Below, piece after piece: positions 11,071 through 21,603 of a DNA stretch of 64,000 nucleotides. The notes under the pieces are model-generated. The model had not been told where the DNA came from, made no database searches, and worked only from the letters and a program-made list of their open reading frames with translations. The translations under genes and the position numbers were made by a program. Origin of the DNA: Undibacterium sp. YM2 (lineage in GTDB: Bacteria; Pseudomonadota; Gammaproteobacteria; Burkholderiales; Burkholderiaceae_D); the NCBI RefSeq assembly GCF_009937975.1, contig NZ_AP018441.1:992001-1056000 (forward strand), read 5' to 3'. Numbering within the stretch: position 1 is the first letter of the stretch; each line of letters starts with the position of its first letter.

Positions 11071-14000
11071 ATTTGTCTGAATTATTCATACGCCGTCCGG
11101 TCATGACGGTATTGCTGAACCTGTCCATCGTCGTGGCAGGTGTCCTGGCTTACCGTTACATCCCTATCGCGGCTTTACCGAGTTATAACACGCCGGTCAT
11201 CAGCGTGAATGCCAATCTGCCTGGTGCCAGTCCTGAGACCATGGCAACCTCAGTGGCTTTGCCGCTGGAAAAGCAGTTTGCTACCATACCCGGCCTGTCC
11301 ATCATCAGTTCCAGTAATACTCTCGGCTCTACCTCGCTGACACTGGAATTTGACCAGAACCGCAATGTTGATGCAGCCGCTGTGGATGTGCAGGCTGCAC
11401 TGCTGCGTGCGCAGCGCTCTTTGCCAGTCGATATGACGTCACCACCGTCGTATCGTAAGGTCAATCCTGCTGATGCGCCTGTGTTGTTCATTGCACTGAC
11501 ATCGCCATCGCTGAGTCTTGCTGAACTGACCAGCTATGCCGAGCATTTGATCTCGCCCAGTTTGTCGACGCTCGAAGGTGTGGCCCAGGTAAATATTTTT
11601 GGTATCAAGCGTTATGCCGTGCGCATACGCGTGATGCCAGATGCCTTGCAGGCACGCAACCTGACACTCGATGAATTGTCAGCGTCCATCCGTACCTCGA
11701 ATGCAAACACGCCAGTCGGTACGCTGGATGGCGACAAGCAGACTCTGACGCTGCTGGCCAACAAGCAAATGCAAAGCGCCGCAGAATTTGCCAATCTCGT
11801 GGTCAGCAACAAAGGTGGACAAGTCGTGCGCCTGCGTGAAGTTGCCACGGTTGAAGACAGCTACGAGCAAGTCAAAACCAACGCCAATTTTAATGGCGAA
11901 AGTTCGATTACCCTGGCAATACAAAGGCAGACTGATGCCAACACCGTCAAGGTGGTCGATTCCATCAAGGCGGCCTTGCCTGGCTTCAAAGCGCAATTGC
12001 CAGCTTCCGTCAAAATGAATCTGGTGAATGACAGGTCCGTCTCCATTCGTGATGCTTTGCATGACGTGAACCTGACCTTATTGCTGACGATATTCCTGGT
12101 GGTGATAGTCATTTTCCTGTTCTTGCGCCGCATGGTCGCAACCATCATTCCGACGCTGTCTTTGCCTGTGTCGCTGGTTGGTTCAATTGCTCTTTTATGG
12201 GGCTTTGGCTATACGCTGGATAATGTTTCGTTGCTGGGGCTGACACTGGCTGTGGGCCTGGTGGTCGATGACGCCATCGTCATGCTGGAAAACATCATGC
12301 GCCACGTCGAAAATGGCGAGCCGCCTTTCAAGGCCGCATTGCAGGGTTCGCGTGAAGTGGGCTTCACCATCATTTCGATTTCGACTTCGCTGGTGGCGGT
12401 ATTCATTCCCATCTTCTTCATGCCTGGCGTCATTGGTCAGCTATTCCATGAGTTTGCCGTCATCGTCAGTCTGGCCATCGTCGCCTCAGCATTCGTTTCT
12501 TTGACGCTGGTGCCCATGCTGGCCAGCCGTTTTCTGAAAAGTGAGCATGAACTGAAAGAACCGCCAAAGGCAATGGCTGCGATGTTGCATGTATTTGAAA
12601 GCAGTTTCGATGCGTCCTTGCGTGCTTATACCCGTGGTTTGGACCTGGCATTGCGCCACCGCAAACTGGTGCTGCTGATCGCTCTGGCAACCTTTGCTGC
12701 CACGGCCTATCTGTTCAATATCATCCCCAAGGGTTTCTTCCCCCAAGAAGATATAGGTCAGATCAATGTCTCGACCGAGGCGGCAGAAGAAACTTCTTTC
12801 CCAGCCATGGTCAGCTTGCAGGACAGGGTCGCCAAGATCATACGTGATGATCCTAATGTGGCTACTGCAACTTCTTTCAATGGTGGCAGTGGTTCGCAAA
12901 ATACAGGTCGCATGTTCGTCAACCTGAAGCCACGTGGTGAACGCAAGCCGATGAAGGACGTTGTTGAAGGTTTGCGCAAGAAACTTAATGAGGTTCCTGG
13001 TATTGCCGTTTTCCTGCGTCCTACCCAAAACTTGCAATTGGGTGGCCGCCCCAGCAAGAGCCAGTACCAATACATTTTGCAAAGTGTGGAAGCTGGTTCA
13101 CTCAGCGACTGGGCCATCAAGCTGCAAGAAAAATTGCGTACTGACCCCGGTTTCAAGGATGTCACCACAGACTCGCAATTGAAGGGTTTGCAGGCCAGTA
13201 TCAATATTGACCGTGACCGCGCGAATGCACTGGGCGTGTCCATGGACAGCATACGTTCGGCACTGTACAGCGCTTTTGGCGAACGTCAGATATCGACGAT
13301 GTATACCAATGTTGATAGCTACCAGGTCATCATGGAAGTGGCGCCAGATGCGAAGAAAGATGAAAGCGCCATCAATGGTATCTATGTACGCGGTAATACT
13401 GGTACTCTGGTACCGCTCTCCAGTATTGCTACCGTCAAACGCACGGTAGGGCCGACCGCGATCAATCACGTAGGGCAATTGCAGGCGGTGACGGTATCTT
13501 TCAACCTGGCACCCGGCACAGCCCTGGGCGAGGCGACTAACCGCATAGAAAAATACCGCGATGAAATCAAAGTGCCGTCGTCCATTATCACTACCTATGG
13601 TGGCGATGCAGCGGTGTTCAAGGATTCGCAATCAGGTCAGGTCATTTTGATCGTTGCCGCCTTGCTGGTGATCTATGTATTGCTTGGTGTATTGTATGAA
13701 AGTTATATACACCCTATCACTATCCTCGCTGGCTTGCCTTCCGCCGCAGTAGGGGCCTTGCTGACCTTGCAGATGTTTGGCGAAGACCTGACTCTGATCG
13801 CCACGATAGGTATCTTGCTGCTGATCGGTATCGTCAAGAAGAATGCGATCATGATGATCGATTTTGCGCTTGATGCGCAAAGGCATCACAATATGACGCC
13901 ACCAGAGGCAATACGTGAAGCCTGCATACAACGCTTCCGCCCCATCATGATGACCACACTGGCTGCGCTGGTTGGAGCTTTGCCGATTGCACTGGGTTTG

Positions 14001-14162
14001 GGTGCCGGTGCTGAATTGCGCCAGCCTCTCGGGCTTGCGGTGGTGGGTGGTTTGATTTTTTCACAGGCAATTACCCTGTTCATTACACCCGTGATTTATC
14101 TGGCACTGGACCGTTTCAGCGGTAGCGGGCCTATCGTTGGTGATGCCTTGCCGGTGAAATAA
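11067..14162 (+). CDS. RND multidrug efflux permease (HAE1/AcrB-MdtBC family)
   Basis: The inner-membrane proton-driven pump of the adaptor-pump pair. The 1031-aa protein starts MNLSELFIRRPVMTVLLNLSI, the standard HAE1 N-terminus. It has twelve predicted helices in two halves with large periplasmic loops, and TM4 carries GLVVDDAIVMLEN, the Asp-Asp proton relay of this family. No tolC homologue follows, so it probably uses a channel encoded elsewhere. The downstream marR gene is convergent. Substrates cannot be predicted. Confidence 0.92.
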   Translation: MNLSELFIRRPVMTVLLNLSIVVAGVLAYRYIPIAALPSYNTPVISVNANLPGASPETMATSVALPLEKQFATIPGLSIISSSNTLGSTSLTLEFDQNRNVDAAAVDVQAALLRAQRSLPVDMTSPPSYRKVNPADAPVLFIALTSPSLSLAELTSYAEHLISPSLSTLEGVAQVNIFGIKRYAVRIRVMPDALQARNLTLDELSASIRTSNANTPVGTLDGDKQTLTLLANKQMQSAAEFANLVVSNKGGQVVRLREVATVEDSYEQVKTNANFNGESSITLAIQRQTDANTVKVVDSIKAALPGFKAQLPASVKMNLVNDRSVSIRDALHDVNLTLLLTIFLVVIVIFLFLRRMVATIIPTLSLPVSLVGSIALLWGFGYTLDNVSLLGLTLAVGLVVDDAIVMLENIMRHVENGEPPFKAALQGSREVGFTIISISTSLVAVFIPIFFMPGVIGQLFHEFAVIVSLAIVASAFVSLTLVPMLASRFLKSEHELKEPPKAMAAMLHVFESSFDASLRAYTRGLDLALRHRKLVLLIALATFAATAYLFNIIPKGFFPQEDIGQINVSTEAAEETSFPAMVSLQDRVAKIIRDDPNVATATSFNGGSGSQNTGRMFVNLKPRGERKPMKDVVEGLRKKLNEVPGIAVFLRPTQNLQLGGRPSKSQYQYILQSVEAGSLSDWAIKLQEKLRTDPGFKDVTTDSQLKGLQASINIDRDRANALGVSMDSIRSALYSAFGERQISTMYTNVDSYQVIMEVAPDAKKDESAINGIYVRGNTGTLVPLSSIATVKRTVGPTAINHVGQLQAVTVSFNLAPGTALGEATNRIEKYRDEIKVPSSIITTYGGDAAVFKDSQSGQVILIVAALLVIYVLLGVLYESYIHPITILAGLPSAAVGALLTLQMFGEDLTLIATIGILLLIGIVKKNAIMMIDFALDAQRHHNMTPPEAIREACIQRFRPIMMTTLAALVGALPIALGLGAGAELRQPLGLAVVGGLIFSQAITLFITPVIYLALDRFSGSGPIVGDALPVK

Positions 14163-14172
14163 ATGCTGAATT

Positions 14173-14201
14173 CTGTCCGCAGGCAATCAGCTTGCGGACA
14201 G
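14173..14201. terminator. Hairpin between convergent RND and marR genes
   Basis: CTGTCCGCA and TGCGGACAG form a 9-bp perfect stem, 10 nt after the pump stop codon. No T-run follows on either side, so it is a weak terminator candidate or an mRNA-end stabiliser. Confidence 0.45.
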
Positions 14202-14235
14202 GCAGGGATACTCGAACTGATTTTCTGGCGATTGC

Positions 14236-14673
14236 TTAGTTGCAATCGTCTTCCTGCAAATGCTGCCTGAGTTTGAGCAAACTGTTTTCCAGATTCAGGT
14301 AATCATCTTCAGTATAAGTCTTGAAGCGCTGTTTGCCGGATTGCACGACCTGGGGGAAGATATCATCAAAGGTGGCTTCACCCACAGGTGTCAGTTTGAT
14401 GAATAACTGGCGGCGATCATCATTACCGCGCTCACGTTGCACCAGGCCCTTTTGTTCGAGCCTATCGAGCACGCCTGTCAGGGTGCCCTTGGTGATCAGG
14501 GTTTTTTCGCCTAGCTCTTTGCAGGTCATACCTGGCGTATTGCCCAGGGTCGCGATGATATCGAATTGCGAATGCGTAAAACCAAGCTTGCGCACATTCC
14601 TGGCAGAAGCCTGTTCAAATAATTGCATGCACTCCGACAGTAATCGTATGCTGCGCAGGTAACGTTCGCCCAT
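14236..14673 (-). CDS. MarR family transcriptional regulator
   Basis: A 145-aa winged-helix regulator of the MarR type, which usually binds a palindrome as a dimer and releases it on ligand or oxidant binding. The wHTH is visible as MTCKELGEKTLITKGTLTGVLDRLEQKGLVQRERGNDDRRQLFIKLT, with the conserved DxRxxxxxLT wing. The neighbouring yceI-yceI-cytochrome b561 genes lie upstream on the same strand. The perfect palindrome at 16563-16584 before cytochrome b561 is the best operator candidate, and the hairpin at 14693-14721 just upstream of marR is another. Control of the adjacent RND pump is also possible, although no copy of that palindrome is visible there. Confidence 0.88.
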   Translation of the reverse strand: MGERYLRSIRLLSECMQLFEQASARNVRKLGFTHSQFDIIATLGNTPGMTCKELGEKTLITKGTLTGVLDRLEQKGLVQRERGNDDRRQLFIKLTPVGEATFDDIFPQVVQSGKQRFKTYTEDDYLNLENSLLKLRQHLQEDDCN

Positions 14674-14692
14674 AAATAGTTTGTGAGGATTA

Positions 14693-14721
14693 TGGTGTGA
14701 TGCGCCGAACGCATCACACCA
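14693..14721. promoter_or_regulatory. Perfect 12-bp hairpin/palindrome upstream of marR
   Basis: TGGTGTGATGCG and CGCATCACACCA flank a 5-nt loop, 20 nt upstream of the marR start and 22 nt after the yceI stop. With no T-run it could be an intrinsic hairpin separating the genes or an operator for marR. Confidence 0.5.
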
Positions 14722-14743
14722 GGGACTGCAACTAATTCAATAA

Positions 14744-15310
14744 TTAATCAGCCTTGATTGCTTCTACCTGGATAGCCAGTTTTACTTCTGGTGCAAAACG
14801 TGGTGTACCGTAGCTCAGGCCAAAATCAGTACGTTTGAATTCTGCTGTAGCATCTGCACCGCAAGCTTCTTTCTTGAAGAAAGGATGGTCGATACACTTG
14901 AATTTATTGATCGTCAAAGTGACAGGTTTGGTTACACCCAGCAAAGTCAATTCACCGATAACAGCAACTGGTGTGTCGCCATTAAATTTAATGGATGTGC
15001 CTTTGTAAGTCGCAGTAGGGAATTGCGCAACATTGAACATGTCTTTACCTTTTGCATGTTCATTCATTTTCTCATGACCAAAGTCAATGGAATTAGCATC
15101 GATAGTGATATCTACAGTACCGGTTTTTGCAGCGCGGTCCAACACGATCTTGCCGCTGGTTTTTGTAAACTTGCCGCGCCATACAGAAATGCCCATGTGG
15201 TCAGCTTCGAAGCTAGGGTAAGTATGATTAGGTTCGATGTTGTAAGTCTGGGCAAATGCAGGTGCAGTGCTGATCAACATTGCGGCGGCGATAAGTTTAG
15301 CGATTTTCAT
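14744..15310 (-). CDS. YceI family periplasmic lipid-binding-like protein
   Basis: A 188-aa YceI-domain protein. The family has a lipocalin-like beta-barrel that binds isoprenoid or other lipid chains, and members are often exported with a cytochrome b561. [20 protein letters not shown] is a clean signal peptide cleaved before [10 protein letters not shown]. The mature part shows [25 protein letters not shown] and [14 protein letters not shown], typical of YceI. RBS: AGGAGTCATCT. It follows the other yceI gene by 68 nt, so the two are probably co-transcribed. Confidence 0.92.
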   Translation of the reverse strand: MKIAKLIAAAMLISTAPAFAQTYNIEPNHTYPSFEADHMGISVWRGKFTKTSGKIVLDRAAKTGTVDITIDANSIDFGHEKMNEHAKGKDMFNVAQFPTATYKGTSIKFNGDTPVAVIGELTLLGVTKPVTLTINKFKCIDHPFFKKEACGADATAEFKRTDFGLSYGTPRFAPEVKLAIQVEAIKAD

Positions 15311-15378
15311 AGATGACTCCTGAGTGGCGAAAATTTGTTTGATTAAAAGTGTTGGGGGTACTTGCTTGATACTAGGTA

Positions 15379-15945
15379 TTACGGGTTTGTTACTACATGA
15401 AACTTGATCTGTACTTCATCGGCAACCATGCCGGTGTCTTTCCATTCACCTTCACCAATGTTGAAAGTGAGGCGCTTGATAGGCAGACTGCCGTCAAAGA
15501 CCTGGCTATTGCCTTCTTTCTTTACGCTTAAAGGGAAGCTGACATCCACGGTTTTACCCTTGATGCTGAGCTTGCCGGTGACATCCAGCTTGCCTGCTGC
15601 ACCAGTTTTCATGGAAGTGGAGACAAAGCTGGCTTTAGGAAAAGCAGCAGCGTTGAACCATTCCTTCTTCAGGACTTCTTTATTGTATTCAGCGTCACCA
15701 AGGTCAAAGCTGGCAACATCAATATCTACTGTTGCTTTGGATGCTTCAGGTTTTGCGTTGTCGTAATCAATGTTGGCCGCAATTTTTTTGAATTTGGCAT
15801 CAACGGGTACATTCATTTGCTTGAACACAATGTTCACTGTGCTTTTTGCGCTATCGACTTTGAGGATGGCGGCGATGGCCGGGCTGGCGATCAGCAAGGC
15901 GGCAGCAGCAGAAATAGCGATTTTTTTCGTGGAATAGGTGGACAT
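15379..15945 (-). CDS. YceI family protein (second paralogue)
   Basis: A 188-aa YceI-domain protein with the signal sequence [20 protein letters not shown]. The barrel contains [33 protein letters not shown] and [13 protein letters not shown]. It differs clearly from the downstream paralogue: it is closer to YceI proteins that keep a KQMNVPV segment in place of the DHMGIS segment, so this is an old duplication or a separate subfamily. It lies 55 nt after cytochrome b561 on the same strand. Confidence 0.9.
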   Translation of the reverse strand: MSTYSTKKIAISAAAALLIASPAIAAILKVDSAKSTVNIVFKQMNVPVDAKFKKIAANIDYDNAKPEASKATVDIDVASFDLGDAEYNKEVLKKEWFNAAAFPKASFVSTSMKTGAAGKLDVTGKLSIKGKTVDVSFPLSVKKEGNSQVFDGSLPIKRLTFNIGEGEWKDTGMVADEVQIKFHVVTNP

Positions 15946-16000
15946 ACTTGTACCTGCTTAAAAATAAGAAGAATTAACTAAATGGATTAGCCTGGAAAAA

Positions 16001-16537
16001 TTAAAAACGGGGACGCATGCGATTCAAGAGCCCGTCTTTATCGTAGAAATGGTGCTTGAGCGCCGCCGCGACATGCAGTAAGACCAGAACGAACATGACA
16101 TTGTTTAAAATTTCATGCAATTCTTTTAAAGTCCCCTTGATTTCCGGGTTGGGAGCTATTAATACTGGTAATTCGAATAATCCCAGATAGACTACCGGAT
16201 AGCCCGCTGCCAGGGTGTAGAAATAACCAGACAAGGGCACAGCGAACATCAGTACATACAGCAGGATATGAGTCGCATTCGCCAGCTGTGTCTGGACTTT
16301 GCCCATATTCTCAGGGTAAGGCGGTGCCTTGCTCATGAGGCGGGAGATGAGACGTATGGCAACAAAAGCAAGTACCGTTACACCCAGCCACTTATGGTAG
16401 GAGAAATATTGCAACTTGGTCGGGCTGATACGCATATCAACCATGATATTGCCGAGGATAAAGGCAATGATGATCAGAATGGCAATCAACCAGTGCAGAG
16501 CGATGCTGAAATTGGAATATCTTTGAGTGGCTGCCAT
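16001..16537 (-). CDS. Cytochrome b561
   Basis: A 178-aa inner-membrane di-heme b-type cytochrome of the CybB type. It has four transmembrane helices with the expected histidines: IALHWLIAILI in helix 1, YHKWLGV, NATHILLYVLM, and LLHVAAALKHHF near the end. Such cytochromes move electrons between quinol and periplasmic or membrane partners, and pairing with yceI is widespread. It is the first gene of the group, with a GGAGCAAGC RBS and a perfect palindrome 26 nt upstream of the start. Confidence 0.93.
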   Translation of the reverse strand: MAATQRYSNFSIALHWLIAILIIIAFILGNIMVDMRISPTKLQYFSYHKWLGVTVLAFVAIRLISRLMSKAPPYPENMGKVQTQLANATHILLYVLMFAVPLSGYFYTLAAGYPVVYLGLFELPVLIAPNPEIKGTLKELHEILNNVMFVLVLLHVAAALKHHFYDKDGLLNRMRPRF

Positions 16538-16562
16538 GCTTGCTCCTCTGATGAAAGAGATA

Positions 16563-16584
16563 ATTAGTTCGAAGTAGAACTAAT
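16563..16584. promoter_or_regulatory. Perfect palindrome upstream of cytochrome b561, candidate MarR operator
   Basis: ATTAGTTC, six bases, GAACTAAT: 8-bp arms and 22 bp overall, placed 26 nt before the cytochrome b561 start. Its size and AT-rich arms fit a MarR-dimer site, and a marR gene lies in the same strand group. Confidence 0.65.
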
Positions 16585-16790
16585 ATAGCGCAAAAAAAGA
16601 AAGTCTGCTGAGAGCCGCCCAATTTTTAAGCGAATAATATGTAAGCAGCTGCTACATTTTGTTCTTGAAACTGAGTCTTGCGGCTATACTTTGCCCGGAA
16701 TCTCCGCGCAATTTGCCATAAAAAGGTTTTTCCCCTGCCATTAAGGCATTCATTTATCATTGGCTTACTTGCCAATTCATCATATCAATA

Positions 16791-17996
16791 ATGAAACCAG
16801 AAATTCCAGAAAAATCCCTAGGTAAACTATTAGTCGATCCTGCCAAAACCGTACTTGGCAACGTAGCAGGTGCCGTCACTGAAACCACAGGCTTGCTGGA
16901 CCAGAGCGGGCCATTGAAACCGGGCACAGGCCTGGCCAGTGGCGTGCTGGCATTGACGCTGGCTTTCCTGTGTTTGCTGGGCGTGATAGCTTTCCACTTC
17001 CCGCAGTATCTGACCACGCCTGAATTGCGTAAAAACTATTCCCCGGACGTCATACGCCATATTCTATTTGCTGCGCTGGTGCTCTCTGGCGTGATCAGTT
17101 TATTGAATATACTGTTTAATCGCCGCCGTGGTTTGAATGCGGTGGCAGCAGTTCTGGTCATTGGTGCCGTGGCTTTTGGCGGATCACATGTGCCTGTGGC
17201 GGATTTTCCTGATCACACGCCATATATAGGCCTGGACTGGTTCATTCTCGATTTGCTGGGTTCGACCATCATTTTCGTCGTTATCGAAAAAATCTTTCCG
17301 CTGTACAGGGGACAATTGATCTTCCGTCGTGAATGGCAAACCGACATGGTGCATTTTGCCGTCAATCACTTCATCGTCGGGCTGGCCTTGTTGACCGTCA
17401 ACTTTGCCATTCACCGTTTGTTTGGCTGGATGGCACATGACAGCGTGCGTGATTTTGTGCAGTCTATCTGGTTCTTCCCGCAATTACTGCTGTGTATTCT
17501 GACTGCCGACATGGTGCAGTACTGGACCCACCGCGCCTATCATGAGATTCCTTTCCTGTGGCGGTTCCATGCCGTCCATCATTCAGCCAAAACCATGGAC
17601 TGGCTGGCCGGTTCGCGTCAGCATATCCTGGAGTTGATCTGCACCCGCGTTGGCGTGCTCGGTGCTTTGTACGTGCTGGGTTTTGACAAGACTGTCATGG
17701 ATGTCTATATCATAGTGGTTGGCTTCCAGGCCGTATTCAACCATGCGAATGTGCATCTGCCATGGGGCCCAATCAAGTATGTGATCGTCACACCTGACTT
17801 TCATCACTGGCACCACTCATCAGATGATGTGGCGATAGACAGGAATTATGCAGCTCATTATGCCTTCCTTGATCATCTGTTTGGTACGGCGATCAAGGGC
17901 CAAAAGGGCTTCCCTGAGAAGTATGGCGTGCAGGGTGACTATATGCCGGACGGCTTCGTGAAACAGCTGATGTTCCCGTTCCGTTCGCAGAAATAA
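16791..17996 (+). CDS. Sterol desaturase / fatty acid hydroxylase family membrane protein
   Basis: A 401-aa integral membrane di-iron oxygenase-type protein. Histidine boxes are intact: HRAYH and HAVHH (in YWTHRAYHE...FRFHAVHHSAKTMDW), NHANVHL, and FHHWHHSS. About seven hydrophobic segments precede or surround them. The N-terminal 45 residues are soluble and variable. Family members hydroxylate or desaturate lipid chains, carotenoids or sterols; the substrate here is unknown. It is transcribed divergently from cytochrome b561 and ends near a long inverted repeat facing purB. Confidence 0.85.
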   Translation: MKPEIPEKSLGKLLVDPAKTVLGNVAGAVTETTGLLDQSGPLKPGTGLASGVLALTLAFLCLLGVIAFHFPQYLTTPELRKNYSPDVIRHILFAALVLSGVISLLNILFNRRRGLNAVAAVLVIGAVAFGGSHVPVADFPDHTPYIGLDWFILDLLGSTIIFVVIEKIFPLYRGQLIFRREWQTDMVHFAVNHFIVGLALLTVNFAIHRLFGWMAHDSVRDFVQSIWFFPQLLLCILTADMVQYWTHRAYHEIPFLWRFHAVHHSAKTMDWLAGSRQHILELICTRVGVLGALYVLGFDKTVMDVYIIVVGFQAVFNHANVHLPWGPIKYVIVTPDFHHWHHSSDDVAIDRNYAAHYAFLDHLFGTAIKGQKGFPEKYGVQGDYMPDGFVKQLMFPFRSQK

Positions 17997-18020
17997 GTTG
18001 TGTGAATCAAGACCACATTA

Positions 18021-18140
18021 ACCACAGAGGCACCGAGACACAGAGAAAGGCAAGAGAAAAACATGCAAGTTAGCTTTGATATTTTTGGGGCTTTCTTCGA
18101 TTTTCTCTGTGCTACCTCTGTGTCTCGGTGCCTCTGTGGT
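18021..18140. repeat. Long inverted repeat between convergent genes
   Basis: Two perfectly complementary 25-nt arms (18021-18045, beginning ACCACAGAGGCACC, and 18116-18140) flank 70 nt that themselves contain further complementary AGAGAAA/TTTCTCT segments. The arms are built on a repeated CACAGAG theme. It lies between the desaturase and purB stop codons and may serve as a bidirectional terminator. I recall similar ACCACAGAGGCAC-type repeats from many unrelated bacterial genomes. Confidence 0.85.
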
Positions 18141-18161
18141 GAGCCTTTTGGTCTTTAAACC

Positions 18162-19535
<1,374 letters not shown>

Positions 19536-19792
19536 CTATAGAGATGGAATGACAGAAAGCCTTGCGCAAAAAACAACAAAAGTGTAGATTTTGCAAATCA
19601 CCATGATTTGGCAAAAATTTACAATTGTTGTGCAAATACAGTTTTTTTTGCACCGAATACACGATTTTACCATTTGAATGCGTTCAAATTATAGAATCGT
19701 AGTGATGTTGCTGCTCCGCACGTCAGCCCCGCAGGCATGGGTTTACAGGCTGGCGATGCTATAATCCGCGCTAAACCTACTACCAGATTCCT

Positions 19793-20401
19793 ATGAAACT
19801 TATTGGCTCCACCACTAGTCCTTTTGTCAGAAAAGTCCGCGTTGTCATGGCGGAGAAAAAACTTGATTACGTTTTTGTGCAAGAAAACGTGTGGGCAGCA
19901 GACACCACGATACAGCAATCCAACCCGCTGGGAAAAGTACCCTGCCTTTTGATGGAAGACGGCGGTGCCATGTTTGACTCGCGCGTCATCGTTGAATACA
20001 TCGACACACTGACCCCCGTCGGCAAACTCATTCCCGCCCAGGGTCGTGAACGTGTGGAAGTCAAATGCTGGGAAGCGCTGGCAGACGGCATCATGGATGC
20101 CGCCATTCTGGTGCGCCTGGAAAAAACCTTGCGTCCGGCGGAACAGCAAAGCCAGGAATGGATAGACCGCCAAATGAGCAAGGTCCATGCTGGCCTGAAA
20201 TCCATGTCCAGCGGCCTTGGCGATACCGCATTCTGCACCGGTACCCACCTGACCCTCGCTGATATCAGCGTAGCTTGCGCACTGGGCTGGCTGAGCTTCC
20301 GCTTCCCGGAGATAGACTGGCGCGACGATTACCCTAATCTGGCTAAATTATTTGATAAGTTGTCCGAACGCGCTTCTTTCAAAGACACTTTGCCACAATA
20401 A
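19793..20401 (+). CDS. Glutathione S-transferase family protein (YibF-like)
   Basis: A 202-aa cytosolic GST. The N-terminal thioredoxin-like domain begins MKLIGSTTSPFVRKVRVVMAEKKLDY, with Ser8/Thr in the usual catalytic position, and continues through NPLGKVPCLLMEDG (cis-Pro) and DSRVIVEYID (glutathione-binding Asp-Ser equivalent). The C-terminal helical domain contains LTLADISVACALGWLSFRFP. A GST beside purB is common in betaproteobacteria. The substrate is unknown. Confidence 0.9.
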   Translation: MKLIGSTTSPFVRKVRVVMAEKKLDYVFVQENVWAADTTIQQSNPLGKVPCLLMEDGGAMFDSRVIVEYIDTLTPVGKLIPAQGRERVEVKCWEALADGIMDAAILVRLEKTLRPAEQQSQEWIDRQMSKVHAGLKSMSSGLGDTAFCTGTHLTLADISVACALGWLSFRFPEIDWRDDYPNLAKLFDKLSERASFKDTLPQ

Positions 20402-20446
20402 GCGCATCGCTCTGCAAGCAAGCGAGATTTAAAGCAGGCAAATTCA

Positions 20447-20488
20447 AAATCAAAAGGGATGTAGCGCTAGCTAAATCCCTTTTGATTT
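20447..20488. terminator. Bidirectional terminator between GST and bfr
   Basis: AAATCAAAAGGGAT and ATCCCTTTTGATTT form a 14-bp perfect stem around a 14-nt loop. A/T-rich ends on both sides suit the two convergent genes. Confidence 0.85.
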
Positions 20489-20528
20489 GTCTGGCCTCAT
20501 TGAGCGCCAGACGCAAGCAGGTAGAGGT

Positions 20529-21005
20529 TTACTCTTCGCTGGACATTTGCGACTGCAAGTAATTCTGGATACCGATTTTTTCTACCAGCTCCAGCTGCGT
20601 TTCCAGCCAGTCTATATGTTCTTCCGTATCCTCAAGGATCATCTGGAACAGGTCGCGTGAGACATAATCACCAACGGCCTCGCAAGTGGCGATGCCTTCC
20701 TTGACGGTCTTTTGCGCGGCAACTTCCAGCTTCAGGTCGCAACGCAGCATCTCCAGTGTGTCTTCACCTATCATCAGCTTGTGCAATGCCTGCAGATTTG
20801 GCAAACCACCGAGCATGAGGATACGGTCTATGAGCTTGTCAGCATGCTTCATCTCGCCGATAGACTCTTCATACTCCTTCTTGGCTATTTTTTCAAAGCC
20901 CCAGTGCTTGTACATGCGTGCATGCAAAAAATACTGGTTAATCGCACTCAATTCATTGGTGAGTTGTGCGTTAAGCAGTTTGATGACTTTCGCGTCGCCT
21001 TTCAT
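20529..21005 (-). CDS. bfr: Bacterioferritin
   Basis: A 24-subunit iron-storage protein with heme between subunit pairs; this is a 158-aa monomer. It aligns without gaps to the E. coli protein up to residue 130. Heme ligand M52 and ferroxidase residues E18, E51, H54, E94 and H130 are present. Position 127, normally Glu, is Thr ([12 protein letters not shown]), with Glu at 128 and 129, so the di-iron site may be altered. The start has a GGAAAG RBS. It sits in its own unit, apart from bfd at about 26 kb. Confidence 0.95.
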   Translation of the reverse strand: MKGDAKVIKLLNAQLTNELSAINQYFLHARMYKHWGFEKIAKKEYEESIGEMKHADKLIDRILMLGGLPNLQALHKLMIGEDTLEMLRCDLKLEVAAQKTVKEGIATCEAVGDYVSRDLFQMILEDTEEHIDWLETQLELVEKIGIQNYLQSQMSSEE

Positions 21006-21279
21006 GGCTTTCCTTCCTGTGGCTATGGATATTGTCGGTGAGGTGTTTGCTGACGAGCTTTATGCTTGCAGACTTTTATCACATGATAGATCATTCAGTG
21101 GCAGTTGCAAAATGAAGATCATCTGCATCACTGAGTTTGCTGGATAAAGTGCTGGAGTGAGACGATATTTTTGATACTGATTGAAGAGGTGAAGCGCAAT
21201 TATTCTCATTTAGTTTTCTATGATTCTGAATGTAGTAGAAAAAATTTGACTGCAGCCTCTGTGTTCTTTGAAAGCAGGT

Positions 21280-21603
21280 ATGGATGAGTTTCGGAATAAA
21301 TATAATCTATTGATTGGTGCGTATGCGGATGCTCGCAGACTGTTATGTACTTCGATACGGGATGAATATTCGGTTGATGAATTATTTGCTTATGGAGAAG
21401 ACCTTATGACATCTGAGCCCGGGATTGCTGTGCGATTTTTCGGAAGAGTGCTGGAACTAGACCCTAAAAACATTACCGCACTAGTTTATTCAGCTCTTTG
21501 TTACTGGTCATCTGGCGATGATGCCGGATTTCAGAAATTACGTGTGCGGGCATTGAAGCTTGCACCTGACGATCCAAGAGTGCAGGATCTGGCCGATCGC
21601 TGA
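21280..21603 (+). CDS. Small TPR-like hypothetical protein
   Basis: I do not recognise this 107-aa protein. The C-terminal two-thirds reads as tetratricopeptide-like helices: EPGIAVRFFGRVLELDPKNITALVYSALCYWSSGDDAGFQKLRVRALKLAPDDPRVQDLAD, with LDP and LAPDDP turns. There is no signal peptide or membrane segment. I chose the ATG at 21280; a TTG 12 nt upstream is also possible. Base composition looks more A/T-rich than in the surrounding core genes. It precedes a lipoprotein-like gene and a metalloprotease-like gene on the same strand, and might be a chaperone or adaptor for them, but that is a guess. Confidence 0.6.
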   Translation: MDEFRNKYNLLIGAYADARRLLCTSIRDEYSVDELFAYGEDLMTSEPGIAVRFFGRVLELDPKNITALVYSALCYWSSGDDAGFQKLRVRALKLAPDDPRVQDLADR

